DNA of 64,000 nt from positions 28,725,201 through 28,789,200 of the forward strand of contig OY755238.1 of assembly GCA_963576725.1 (NCBI GenBank). The letters are read 5' to 3'. Positions 42,787 through 53,383 of this stretch are shown here, one piece after another. The notes beneath the pieces were generated by a model that saw only the letters and a program-made list of their open reading frames with translations, made no database searches and was not told where the DNA came from. Origin of the DNA: Azorinus chamasolen (lineage: Eukaryota > Mollusca > Bivalvia > Cardiida > Solecurtidae). The translations under genes were made by a program, and so were the position numbers. Numbering within the stretch: the first letter of the stretch is position 1; every line of letters starts with the position of its first letter.

Positions 42787-43123
42787 GTAATACGTTGTGA
42801 CAAGTAATCTGAAGAAGTGTCACGTGGTTTAAACTACGGCATATTCATATTTCAAACAGCAGGAGTGATATTATGCAATTATGTTTAATTGTAAAAGTAT
42901 TGCAGCATTAATAACCTTGGAAAATAATGACGCTTCCCGTTGCTTTATTGCAAAGCATAATTAAGAACATTCAATTCTTTCTGGATGAGAATAAAACATA
43001 AAATTTGAACAAAAAGACAAAGCGTCCAATTCTAAACTCCATAATTATGTATGGTAATGCAATACGAAGCAAAACAATTGTCGATTAATGTCTTCTCTTG
43101 TTATGTATTGTGTTCTTGTGTTC

Positions 43124-43350
43124 TTAACCAATTTCCTCATATTGACGCCTTTTGACGCCAATTTAAAAGGCATTTCTTTGAAACCATTGTGATAAAAAGA
43201 GCATTTGTTCCACATGAGCAAATGCTCTATTTATCACAATTATCACAAAACTACACAACTCTATGTTTTCTTTTCTCCTGTAAATGCTCCTTGTGGGTAG
43301 ATTCATTCAAAGACGCTTGATCTAAAATAGTCTAGGAGGGAATGGGTTAA
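43124..43350 (+). mobile_element. Family B MITE, diverged hairpin
   Basis: TTAACCAATTTCCTCATATT to GGAGGGAATGGGTTAA; apex GTTCCACATGAGC and an ATTATCACA duplication. Confidence 0.8.
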
Positions 43351-43436
43351 TATACAGTTGCCTGTAATTTAAGTTATATAATATTTGTATCAAATCTACA
43401 TTTCACCTGAAGGAAATTTTCTGATGACGCTAACAT

Positions 43437-43867
43437 AGTAAACTCTCCCTGGATCGGACATTCAAATCATTATTACTGCTGGCCTGTACGACATATGTCA
43501 GCTTAATTCAGAATGAAAGTCATGCCAAAAGCTCCCCATTGGAGCTTTCTGTACGACGTCTATCCCGCATTAACCCATTACCTCATAGGCTATTTTTAGA
43601 TACAATCTCTTTGAATTAATCTACCGAAAAGGGGCGTTAATTAGAAAAAAGGAAAAAAAATAGAATTTGTAGTTTGAAACCATTGTGATAAATAGAGCAT
43701 TTGCTCCTATAGGAGCAAATGCTCTTTTTATCACAATGGTTTCACAAAGTGACCTTTACAGAGTCGTCCAAAGGCGTCAGTATGAGGGAAAGGGTTAAGC
43801 TGTCACCTGTCTAAAAAGATCCAAACTCATTTTTACTTAAATTCCGGTTTAGAAGAGTTTTACCGTA
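43437..43867. mobile_element. Family F MITE hosting a family B insertion
   Basis: AGTAAACTCTCCCTGGATCG, hairpin GCCAAAAGCTCCCCATTGG, then CCCGCA at the insertion; it resumes GCTGTCACCTGTC and ends GGTTTAGAAGAGTTTTACC. Confidence 0.75.
43570..43798 (-). mobile_element. Family B MITE inserted at TTAA of family F
   Basis: TTAACCCATTACCTCATAGG to ATGAGGGAAAGGGTTAA. Removing it and one TTAA restores CCCGCATTAAGCTG, the sequence kept by other F copies (28418, 44672, 50288). Confidence 0.9.
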
Positions 43868-44023
43868 TTTAAGGCAAACAAATCATACCCTGACTATAAG
43901 ACTCAAGAGAAAAGTTTTATCAACTAGATCTGTGTTCTTTACATTTGTTTGAATATGGGGATGCCAGTCATAAATGAGGTAGTTCTTTGGCGTCATTTCT
44001 CTAATCGGAAAAACGTTGTCATA

Positions 44024-44062
44024 TACTTATTGTTTATTTGTTTGTTTGTTTGTTTATTTGTT
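44024..44062. repeat. TTTG/TTTA microsatellite
   Basis: Run of TTTGTTTGTTTGTTTG with TTTA variants. Confidence 0.85.
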
Positions 44063-44251
44063 GTGTGTGATTCTTCGTCGGTTTAACAGAACACAGTAGA
44101 ACATATCTTTATTCCATCTCATTATCTTTATTCCATCTCCGGTACAAACATATACAACATGGGGAATATTTACAGATAATAGATTAAATCCGGTCCTTTT
44201 TATATAATAATTATTTAGCAAAAAATATATATGCATGATTTGGAGGAACGT

Positions 44252-44662
44252 TTAACCCCTTACTTCATGAAAAATCGTGTACGAAATAATGAGCTCATGG
44301 CTATCTATTCGATTAACCCATTCCTTCATAGGCTATATTTAGACCACACCACATGAATCTACCCAATAGGAGCATTTACTAGAGAAAAGTAAGATTTTTA
44401 GAATTTTGTAGATTGAAACCATTGTGATAAATGGAGCATTTGCTCCTATAGGAGCAAATGCTCTATTTATCACAATGGTTTCAAGAAGTGGTTATTACAG
44501 AGGCGTAGAAAGGTGTATTTATGGGGGGAAAGGGGGGAAAGGTTAAATAAATGTTATAATAGTACATGAGGCACAGGAAGATTTGGTCACATAACTGCAG
44601 ATTCATATCTTTATGATTTCATAAGCAAACATTGTTGACCCTGATCAGACGGCTCCTACAGT
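44252..44662. mobile_element. Family A2 MITE hosting a family B insertion
   Basis: TTAACCCCTTACTTCATG start; interrupted at GATTAA; resumes ATAAATGTTATAATAGTAC; hairpin left arm CCCTGATCAGACGGCTCC then cut by family F sequence. Confidence 0.7.
44313..44546 (-). mobile_element. Family B MITE with one B end and one A2-type end
   Basis: TTAACCCATTCCTTCATAGG (B type) on the left; GGCGTAGAAAGGTGTATTTA (A2 type) on the right. TTAA on both sides; perfect hairpin. Confidence 0.85.
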
Positions 44663-44750
44663 CATTGTCCTGCATTAAGCTACCACCTGCGTCTAGCACC
44701 TAGAATTATACCTCTTTTAGGTGGTCGCATTAGCCAGGTTTTACTGTATT
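44663..44750. repeat. Family F MITE, right half
   Basis: CCTGCATTAAGCTACCACC to GGTGGTCGCATTAGCCAGG, TTTTACTGTA. Confidence 0.6.
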
Positions 44751-44783
44751 TCCTGAGAATTTAGCAGGTTATTGAATCACCCT

Positions 44784-45033
44784 CTAACTCGTTTGGCGCC
44801 AAGTTTAAAAGTGTCGTCTGCAATAATAATTTCATATTAAATATAATTCTAAACTCAATGATAAAGGTATAGTAGTAAAACATTTGTTTTTAAAATCATG
44901 TTAGCTTGGGCTAAAATAATACAGAAAACAGTGAGGTCCCAGGTCAGATGCCACCTTGAAAAGGTAGCATCTGACCTGGGACTGCACTGTTTTCAATGGT
45001 GCCAACAGGCGACATTGGCACCGAAAGAGCTAA
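44784..45033 (+). mobile_element. Family C MITE flanked by CTAA
   Basis: CTAACTCGTTTGGCGCCAAG to GGCACCGAAAGAGCTAA; perfect hairpin GTGAGGTCCCAGGTCAGATG with GCCACCTTGAAAAGGTAGC. CTAA on both sides. Confidence 0.8.
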
Positions 45034-45183
45034 ATTGGTTCCTGGGTAGGTACCTGTAAGTGCACGCTTTTCTCGTGATCAACCGGGTCTTTCGCTAGGG
45101 AGTGAAAGGACATTTATATGTGCTGCAAACAATTAATTGAATGGGACATCTGTATGGAGGCGAACGACGTGGAACATACATTT

Positions 45184-45428
45184 GTAAGTATAGGTAAACA
45201 ACGAGCAGTGAGCCGTGACTGTACTTTACATTTTGGTACGTTCCGCGATTTAGGGGTGTCGACAATGCTGCAGTCCATCTAAGATAATGTACTTTTGTTG
45301 TGTAGAAGATTATATGGATTGAAAAGGGGAACATCACGATTTTGTCATGCTGACAGAATGCTGATTCCCTCAAAATGTGGACTGCGCAGATTTTTGTGGC
45401 TCACTGCTCGTTGTTTACTTATAATTGT
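45184..45428. mobile_element. Small element with 28 bp inverted ends
   Basis: GTAAACAACGAGCAGTGAGC near 45194 and GCTCACTGCTCGTTGTTTAC near 45400 are exact inverted copies flanking about 185 bp without a gene. Confidence 0.75.
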
Positions 45429-46010
45429 CTTTTTTTCTTCCACATACAGTATGATAATAATATAAGCAAGCTGGGTGTGTTTTATTTCCTAAATCATGGT
45501 TTTGATTATACACACAATCTTAATCACGATTGCTATGGTATTAAAACAGTTTGATATGACATGTTGTATTAAACATGGCCGCTGAAACGTTCATCTCACA
45601 AAAGAAAATACTCATTGGGTGTGCCTAGATCTAATAAAATAAAAATATGTTAAGAACATATTTTACTTCGAGAACAAATAGAAAATACCTCCAATAACCA
45701 TTTCTAGAATGGTATGCCTCCTCTGCTATTAGTGTAAATTCCGCCATTTTGATTATGATTAGATTTTAATCGAGGTCAGAGCTTGATTAGTCTGATTAGA
45801 GAACATGTTCGTGATTCGATAAAAAGAACGACCAAATCACAATCATGATCTGTAATCCTGATTCAGATTTGCGATAATAAAACACACGCTGGTCTCTGTT
45901 GAAAAATAAAAGCGGGGGTCATCGTTCAGGAATTCCAAGCAAGTTGGTGACAGTCTATTTAGGTCATGATAAAACACTGTTTTCCGACGTCCAATCTTGG
46001 ACTAATCTGC
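45429..46010. other. No gene seen
   Basis: AT-rich sequence with scattered AATCACGATT / AATCATGATT words; nothing coding is recognised. Confidence 0.4.
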
Positions 46011-46170
<160 letters not shown>

Positions 46171-46569
46171 TATATGTATAAACTAATACATAAATTATTC
46201 TAGATGAAAGTATACAGATTGTATTAGAATACGATTTGTCAATGGTATTGACAAACTGAAGAAGATATTTGATAGACAATAGGTCTCATAACATATCCAA
46301 AGTGTCTGACAATTCTGGTTGACTTAGTAATGTAAAACGATTTTTACAGTTCAACCGCAATTGTAATAAATTGTTTTTGGTCGCTACCGGGTGATGGCAA
46401 CCATCTCCTGATGCAAAGGTCGAACTTTAATTTCCAACCTCGAGACCTTCCTCGAGAGATATATCACCATGACAAACGACGCGATAGGCAGACTACTTTG
46501 GATTACATCAACGATAGTAAGGGGTCACGTTTCTTGTTAGTAGTATGCAGGAGGTGGGACTAAATCTCC

Positions 46570-46930
46570 AATGCGCGTAAAACTTAGGACGTATTCAGTT
46601 GTTTCGCTAGTTCGGCGAGCGCTTCTTTGTGGTCCGATCCAGCAACTTTTGTTTTACCTCACCCATGTTCTTCGTGGACCATTTCTTGGCACGTACCTCT
46701 TTGTGCTTGTGATTTTGTTTATGTGTGAACTGTTTGTCTCTAGTTAGTGTGTGTTTGTTGGTGTTTTCTGTATTCATCTCGTGCGTGCGTGCATGAGTGC
46801 GTGCGTGTGTGCGTGTGTGTGTGTGTGTGTCATGCTATCTATCGGTGTTTTGGTGGTGGTTTCTTCTTGTATGTGGCTTTGCCTGCTTGACTTTACTACT
46901 TTTCCATTTACTCGAACACGGATGTATTTC
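46570..46930 (+). repeat. Repeat shared with 60060-60340 (retroelement 3' region)
   Basis: TTTGTGCTTGTGATTTTGTT, GTGTCATGCTATCTATCG, TGGCTTTGCCTGCTTGACTT recur at 60126-60318. In the second place it follows a decayed retroelement coding end, so this is probably its 3' region. TG-rich ORFs are not genes. Confidence 0.6.
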
Positions 46931-47660
46931 CGTCTGTGAGCCCTTTGCTTAAAATGTCCGAGATCATGTTGAGTTTTCCTTCGGCTATTGTCTCGATACT
47001 CCGATGTGTGTCATACTTTGCGCATAGGTGACGCTCAGCACAGCCTAGAGACCCAGTCTCCAGGTCTATAGCAATCGGGACCGATACGACTGTTGATAGC
47101 AAACAAACCCCTCCGACGCCAAGTCCGGCAACGATGGATACTAGAGCAGCGTCAGTGCCATCTACGAGGTTAACACCCCGTTCATATTTTTTGCAGAGAT
47201 TGTCCCTCTTTTCAGCATCACAAGTCAAATCTGATTGTATGCGGGTTATCTCCTGAAGACCGCAAACGTGCCCGTTGGGTAAAGGGGCGGAGCTGATCGG
47301 ATTGCTTTGTCTTTCATTTCTGGATGTCGTAGGGTAGTATTATCCTGTTCACATCTCAAATTCAATTAGTAGTGCCGAATACTCCGGCTCGTATTGGAAG
47401 GCTGTTGGATATATGTGCGTGGTACCTTGGTTATATCGTAACTTTGTTTAAACTGGCCATTAACCGTGATACCCACAACCACCTGGTCTTCTGACAGCCC
47501 CTTGCGGTCGGCTGAAAATAGAGACATAGTGAAGATCTTCGCCCAAGCCGCATCCGTCAGTTCTACAATATTTCCGAGTATCTTGATCCGAAGGAAATTT
47601 GATATACAATAGATTATTGTAATAACAACCGGAATGGTAATAACATGTTTCTTGTGTATG
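46908..47660 (-). pseudogene. Frameshifted repeat-family protein of unknown function
   Basis: Two minus-strand frames follow one another. The first reads ILGNIVELTDAAWAKIFTMS, LFSADRKGLSEDQVVVGITV, NGQFKQSYDITKVPRTYI and stops at 47366. The second, open from about 47340, reads LQEITRIQSDLTCDAEKRDN, CKKYERGVNLVDG, a hydrophobic segment (GLGVGGVCLLSTVVSVPIAI) and IAEGKLNMISDILSKGLTDG. Codon-like composition and coherent order suggest one protein broken by a frameshift around 47340-47370. I have the impression of similar multicopy proteins in bivalves and corals but cannot name a function. Confidence 0.5.
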
Positions 47661-47667
47661 CGTGGTC

Positions 47668-47671
<4 letters not shown>

Positions 47672-47710
<39 letters not shown>

Positions 47711-47730
47711 ATGGGGGGGGGGGTAGCTGG
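47672..47730. repeat. GT microsatellite and G run
   Basis: GT repeats to 47709, then a run of nine to ten G at about 47714-47723. Confidence 0.9.
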
Positions 47731-47859
47731 GGGCACCATTGCGCGTATGTCTATATATATACATGTATGAACTAATACGGGGTTCGAATCTAAGGCGGCC
47801 TGCAGAAGCTTCTAGGCTTCGATCAAACCCAAAGCCTGTTCCCATTAGGGTGAAGTGTC

Positions 47860-48299
47860 CGCGCGGTCCGTCCTGTTAATTTCAGCCCACATAGGGTGTT
47901 GTGTAATCCACCTAGAACAAATGAACCCATCCAAGAACGCCCTGGACGGGACTCTAGTAGTCTACTAGCCTACTAGTCTAGTAGCCGCTGTTGCTGTCGG
48001 TGACTGGTCATGCGGATAAATCAAATCGTCTTCCCGAGTCCCGAATTAAAACTCCTGCGACAAGGCACCTTGTCGGAACTCACTCTCAGTTAGAGGTGAG
48101 CGAGGCAACAAGATTAAAAATCACGGTGTGTCGGTGAGTGTCGTCCTTGAAGTATAATGAGCAACTTCGGTGGGCATGGCGGGGTAAGGGGATGGAATTC
48201 CAGTGGTGATATGTTAAACTACGCTACGCGGGCATACGTTGATGCAATTACTACGCGACAGAGTGATGGACTCAATCTTTCCCAGTACATAAAACAGAC
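47860..48299. other. No gene seen
   Basis: Moderately GC-richer unassigned sequence. A CTAGTAG cluster (TAGTCTACTAGCCTACTAG) lies near 47957. Possibly part of the same mobile element as 46908-47660. Confidence 0.35.
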
Positions 48300-49735
48300 A
48301 GGTTGTTATTACAATTCAGGTTGACATAATTGTAATAATGTTTTCGCATCATAACCAGTTTTGTAATAAAATCGTTGTACTATCATCTAGAATAACTCAA
48401 GTATTACTTCATACATGTACACATGCGCGCACATGCATGCGCCCATCACTTAACACTACACGCATACACATACTAAAACTTGCGCACATTAAAAATTCTG
48501 AAGGGAGGTCATCCCCCGAGAGCAAAAATTGCAACACAAAAAGAGAAAATTGCAGACTCGGTTTTATTGAGTCTGTTCATGAACAGTAATTGAAAGCGCA
48601 ACACTGCTCACGCCCCCTCGCACCGGCTTAAGCGGTATTCAATTTTCAGAACAAGAAATACTGAAATTCATGATCTCGAAGGATTAGAAGGTATAACAAC
48701 ACTGAGAATGAAGTACGGGGCGACGTTTTACGGCCGCCACACAAGCACTTAACACCTGCTGTTGTGAAGATAATAAATTCTACGAGTGCCATCAAAACAC
48801 ACACAGACACACAAATACAGACACAAAATTATTTTATTACACTTCAGGTTGTTATTAGAATACAGGTTGACCACCAATTGTAATAATGTTTTCGCATCAT
48901 AACCAGTTTTGTAATAAAAAATTCTAAGTCGTTGTACTATCATCTAGAATAACTCATGTACTACTTCATACATGTACACGTGCGCGCACACGCATGCGCC
49001 CATCACCTACACACTACACACATACACATACTAGCACTTGCGCACATTCATACACACACACATACACACAAATACAGAAACAAAATTATTTTATTACACT
49101 TCAGGTTGTTATTACAATTCAGGTTGACCACCAATTGTAATAATGTTTACGCATCATAACCAGTTTTGTAATAAAAAGTTCTAAGTCGTTGTACTATCAT
49201 CTGGAATAACTCATGTATTACTTCATTCATGTACACATGCGCACACACGCATGCGCCCATCACCTACACACAACTCGCATACACATACTAGCACTTGCGC
49301 ACATTCACACACACACACACACAGACACACACATACAGACACAAAATTATTTCATTACAATTCAGGTTGTTATTACAATTCAGGTTGACCACCAATTGTA
49401 ATAATGTTTTCGCATCATAACCAGTTTTGTAATAAAAGTCGTTGTACTATCATCTAGAATAACTCATATATTACTTCATACATGTACACATGCGCGCACA
49501 TGCAAGCGCCCCTCCCCTAAACACTACACGCATACACATACTAGCACTTGCGCACATTCATATACACACAGACACACAAATACAGACACAAAATCATTTT
49601 ATTACACTTCAGGTTGTTATTACAATTCAGGTTGACCACCAATTGTAATAATGTTTACGCATCCTAACCAGTTTTGTAATAAATTTTATTACAGTTGCAG
49701 TTGTTATTACAATTCAGGATGTAACAAAGCCCATC
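48300..49735. repeat. Minisatellite, unit about 257 bp, five copies
   Basis: GCATCATAACCAGTTTTGTA recurs at about 48346, 48893, 49150, 49410 and 49660 (one with CATCC). Each unit has TTACAATTCAGGTTGACC and a purine/pyrimidine-alternating part (ACATGCGCGCACATGC). A family Q element interrupts it at 48497-48770. Confidence 0.85.
48497..48770 (+). mobile_element. Family Q element, near full length
   Basis: Begins TTCTGAAGGGAGGTCATCC, contains GCAGACTCGGTTTTATTGAG, TCACGCCCCCTCGCACCGGC and GGGGCGACGTTTTACGGCCG, ends near CACCTGCTGTTGTGAA. Other copies are at 54065, 59305 (split) and 62735. Type is unknown; it has no clear tRNA boxes. Confidence 0.7.
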
Positions 49736-50089
49736 TAGTTCTTACTTTGGAACCCTTCCAACTTTCATGCTGAGCGGCACATCAAACAAAATATTTACTG
49801 AATTTAGGTCATCGACATTGATGGGTTCAGCAAACAGCGCATACCCTAACCAAACCCTGGCTCCTTCAAAAGAGTTTTGATCTAGGTATTTTAGTAGTTA
49901 TCTAAAACCTGCAAATGAACAACTATTCACTTTTATGCATGGAGTGCAAATTTTAGACAGATATTTTAAAACTTCTGAACTTGCAATGAAATATAAATGT
50001 GCAGCCTTTAAGTTGGAGTCTGAAATTTAGACACAAGTGTTAGTGGGTATGGATCCATATTAAGCGATAACTTAATGGAAAACCATAGC
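49736..50089. other. No feature recognised
   Basis: Unassigned sequence. Confidence 0.4.
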
Positions 50090-50421
50090 TGTCATTTAAA
50101 GCAGCAGACAATAGCTTAAAACATCTTGCATTAAGCTATCGCCTGCACTTATGGCATATGGTTGTGCGATATGCATTTCAGCAGTAGTATCTTGCAACAA
50201 AACTGGTTCTGAACGAAATAATTTTTTCTCAAGCATGCAGTTTACCTTCGTGTCGTTACAGCAAAACCTATCTAAAGTGATAACTTTCATTCTACATTAA
50301 GCTACCACCTGCCTTTATGACCCAAACTTGATCTCCTTTTGGTGACTGCTTTAGAGTGGGTTTACTTTATGACCCATAATTTATCTCTTTTTGGTGATCG
50401 ATTTAGAGGAGTTTTACTGTA
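50090..50421. repeat. Degenerate family F MITE
   Basis: AGCTATCGCCTGCACTTATG, ACATTAAGCTACCACCTGCC and TTTAGAGGAGTTTTACTGTA; hairpin core lost. The ORF across it is not supported. Confidence 0.5.
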
Positions 50422-50704
50422 TATAAAAATGTATGTGTCTTCCGTCCGTTCTTACACATACAAGAGATGATGATCTACGTTAAACTGCACATGGGGGCGT
50501 TTCAGTGTAGAACCAAACCATTCGCGCTTTTAGAAATACAACACGTAATCAGGGTCTACAATATTAATTTTTGTCACTTGCAGTCTTGTATCATTTAAGA
50601 GGTATGCAGTGTAAATCCTGCCCAGATTCCGGACCAACTTTTGCAAAACCCGACGGCATCTTTCACAGCTAAATTGTGCCGATAAAACACTGCTCTCTGA
50701 ATAG

Positions 50705-50775
50705 TGGCTTATCCATTTCCCTCATTTAAATGCTTTTTCACGCATTTGCAAACAGAGTAGACCCAGATCAGACGC
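50705..50775. repeat. Family A MITE, left half
   Basis: TTATCCATTTCCCTCATTTA, CAGAGTAGACCCAGATCAG, then the similarity stops. Confidence 0.5.
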
Positions 50776-50806
50776 TAGATGTTTACATGTGACTGTAAAC
50801 ATAAAT

Positions 50807-51056
50807 CTAACCCTTCGCTTGCTGAATTTTAAAATACATTTCTCCTTCTTTACCCATGCCCTGTTGTATAATTACATATGTCTTCACTGTGTACAAGTAT
50901 TCCGCTATGCAGTCACTGCTGTGGAGTGCACTGGTTGCACAATCAACATGTAAATAGTGCAGACCCTGATGAGACAGCTCCTGCAGGAGCTGTCTCATCT
51001 GGGTCTTCACTATTTACAGGTAGGTATATTGACGCGATTAACAAGCGAAGGGCTAA
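50807..51056 (+). mobile_element. Family E MITE, copy 4, flanked by CTAA
   Basis: CTAACCCTTCGCTTGCTG to CAAGCGAAGGGCTAA, perfect AGCTCCTGCAGGAGCT hairpin. CTAA stands on both sides. Confidence 0.85.
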
Positions 51057-51864
51057 TATTGTCTGGATCATATTCTTACATCAAATATTTGCAAAAGTGA
51101 CGATGAATTATGAAAAAGGCCAGGTGCATTTTAAAGCAGTCTCAAATCATCATCGGGATGGAATTTTGTAAACAAAAGCAAGTGAGACTGTAATTAGATT
51201 AGTAATGAAAATAAACTAAAAATTCAAGTTTATAACACATCAATGTGAGTACAATAGACAAGTACCACCCACTAGCGCGTTTTAACACAAGTGTAACCAG
51301 ACTAAACATTTACTTCTTCAAAATGAATCTATATAATATGGAAAAAACAGTCAAACAGGGAAAGCCACACGAAAAGACATCGCACCAAATATATATAAAC
51401 TGACAATAAGTTGGTGGAAGAAATGGTTATCTATTATGCAGGAGGAAATGGCTATTTGTTCTTAATATTCTGCTTGAGGTAATGTTGTCCTTCATTGTCG
51501 GTGACGGCATGGGGTCAAGATGTAATCACTGTCTGTTACTGGTAAACTATAACGAGTTTCATAGATGTGCCCTCAGTACTTAACGTAATTTGTCACCAAT
51601 TACAGTAAACAGTACCATCTCTAAATAAATGTACCTAAACATGGCCTTTAAACATACGTCACGTGATTTGAATGTCCGTTTTCCTGTGACACGAATTGTA
51701 ATATTTCTTATATGTATTTCAAAATGAATACGCCTTCGTATTAGATGTCTAGAGTTTCATCACTTCGTAAATAAAACTGGCGGCCTTGATCTTTCCGAGA
51801 ATATTAGTTGCATGTATCACTTAATGTGCGAGATCCTAGTATATAAGACCATTACAAACAGTGT
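51057..51864. other. No gene seen
   Basis: Unassigned sequence; no hairpin MITE, splice pair or conserved protein recognised. Confidence 0.4.
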
Positions 51865-52012
51865 AGTTTCGTTCTCAAGCTTTTGATTGGTCAGATTTGA
51901 GTTCTCAAGCTTTTGATTGGTCAGATTTGAGCCAAAGGCTCAAATCTGACCAATCAAATGCTTGAGAACGTTCTCAGACTCAACTAAAAGTTTTATAAGC
52001 ATGGACCCAGAT
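51865..52012. repeat. Family H foldback inside a J-like hairpin
   Basis: GATTGGTCAGATTTGAG occurs twice on the left, then the palindrome GAGCCAAAGGCTC and right arm to GTTTTATAAGCATGG. It is flanked by ACAAACAGTGTAG and CCCAGATCAAAGGG, two parts of one J-like arm. Confidence 0.65.
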
Positions 52013-52288
52013 CAAAGGGTTCATGTGGTCAGAATTGGCACTGTTTGTCATCACAGTCAATGATACATTTTGATATTGGCTGACTGACTGAATTTCAGAA
52101 AGGTAGGATCTAGTATTAATTATTCAAAATATTAAGGGTAAACATGATACAGTTGATTAGAGAGTCTGGTGGCAGGGGCTATGATAAGTAGCAGCAGCTT
52201 TTAAGAGTCTGGTAAGACTTGGGACAACAACATGTTTTCGCGGAATCTTAATCTGTGAAGTTCGGTTGATGCTTTCTGTTCGTGTAAT

Positions 52289-53107
52289 ATGAAAATGCAT
52301 AGGGCTGCGTTTGTATCGATAGTGCTTATGTTAGGCCATCTCTGTTGTGTGCACGGAGCTCCACCACGAACAAAGTGATAATGTGGCGTCAGCAGATTTG
52401 GATGGTAATTATCTACTACACCTGGGCAGCTCATTCGGCAAACCTCTCTTAAGGCTTCTTGGGCGAACACTTATTAGGAATGAAAAACACACAGAAACGC
52501 TTAGAGAGGACCTCGTACAGATGGTAAAAGAAGAAACTAGCAAATTGTGTCAAATGAACCCTTGTAGCGAATTGGCACAGTGGAGTGAATGTCCTGCCAA
52601 CCTAAAAGGCCAGTTTAGCGTGACCACCAGGCCAAGAGCATGTGGACAAAACACGACATTATGCACATTTAAGGGACACCTTGAGTTCACGACGAGTGAA
52701 TCGAGTATCTGTGAGGGAAATCATACGTGCCTACCCGACTACACTAACACTTCTGGGCTTTGTGTGAAAACATATAAGGAGACAGTGAGCCAGTCAGACG
52801 CCCTAGATAAATGTCGGGCTGATGGTGCACATTTGTTTAGCGTGAACACACTATCAAAGCAAGACGTTTTGAAAAAGTTAATTGTTAATACAGGGCTTAG
52901 TTCGCCATCAGTGTGGATCGACGGCATGATACTACAGTCAGGTAAGGGCTGGGCCTATACCTACGGACTGGCCCCAAACTTCGAAAACTGGTACAGTGGT
53001 CAGCCGGATGGGAGCAATTACCCTCTGTGCAAGATGTATATCAGGATAAATGGCTTGACGACGATTGTTCAAACAAGTACTATTTCGCCTGTGAATTTCC
53101 CGTGTGA
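52289..53107 (+). pseudogene. Secreted TSP1-like plus C-type lectin protein, two frameshifts
   Basis: A signal peptide opens at ATG 52289 (MKMHRAAFVSIVLMLGHLCC). The frame is lost near 52350-52380. A second frame carries a possible coiled coil (EKHTETLREDLVQMVKEE), a TSP1-like segment (CSELAQWSECPA, TRPRAC), and a C-type lectin-like domain (ALDKCRADGAHLFSVNTLSK, VWIDGM, NWYSGQPDG with the galactose-type QPD). Near 53041-53045 the frame shifts back to that of the signal peptide, which supplies the expected end WLDDDCSNKYYFACEFPV and stop at 53105. The two shifts cancel. All of it lies in one uninterrupted stretch without introns, unlike most lectin-domain genes. It is either a broken gene, a retrocopy, or an intact gene with two assembly errors. 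Confidence 0.7.
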
Positions 53108-53142
53108 AACAGCTTTGTTCGGAGTAGCCTAGTGATTCGGCA

Positions 53143-53383
53143 TTTAACCTTTACGCCGTATATACGGCTTTTTAGGTATTTGCAAACAGAGTAGATCAGA
53201 CTGCTCATGTAGGAGTCATTTGATCAGGGTCTACCATGTTTGCATATAAAATACATCAATATCTAATGTTTGCCACTGTCAATGTGTATTTCTTATGTTA
53301 TTTGCCGCTATAAAAATTTATTTAATTAATACTAATTGTGCCATTATTTCTTTCATGAGTATTAAAGGTGTAAATGGATAAGA
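53143..53383. mobile_element. Family A MITE
   Basis: TTAACCTTTACGCCGTATAT left end, shortened hairpin CAGAGTAGATCAGACTGC with GCTCATGTAGGAG, right part CCATTATTTCTTTCATGAG and GGTGTAAATGGATAAG. Confidence 0.65.

Noticed and set aside
47776..47790. tRNA B box (GGTTCGAATC)
   Set aside because: No A box at the right distance and no clover-leaf around it.
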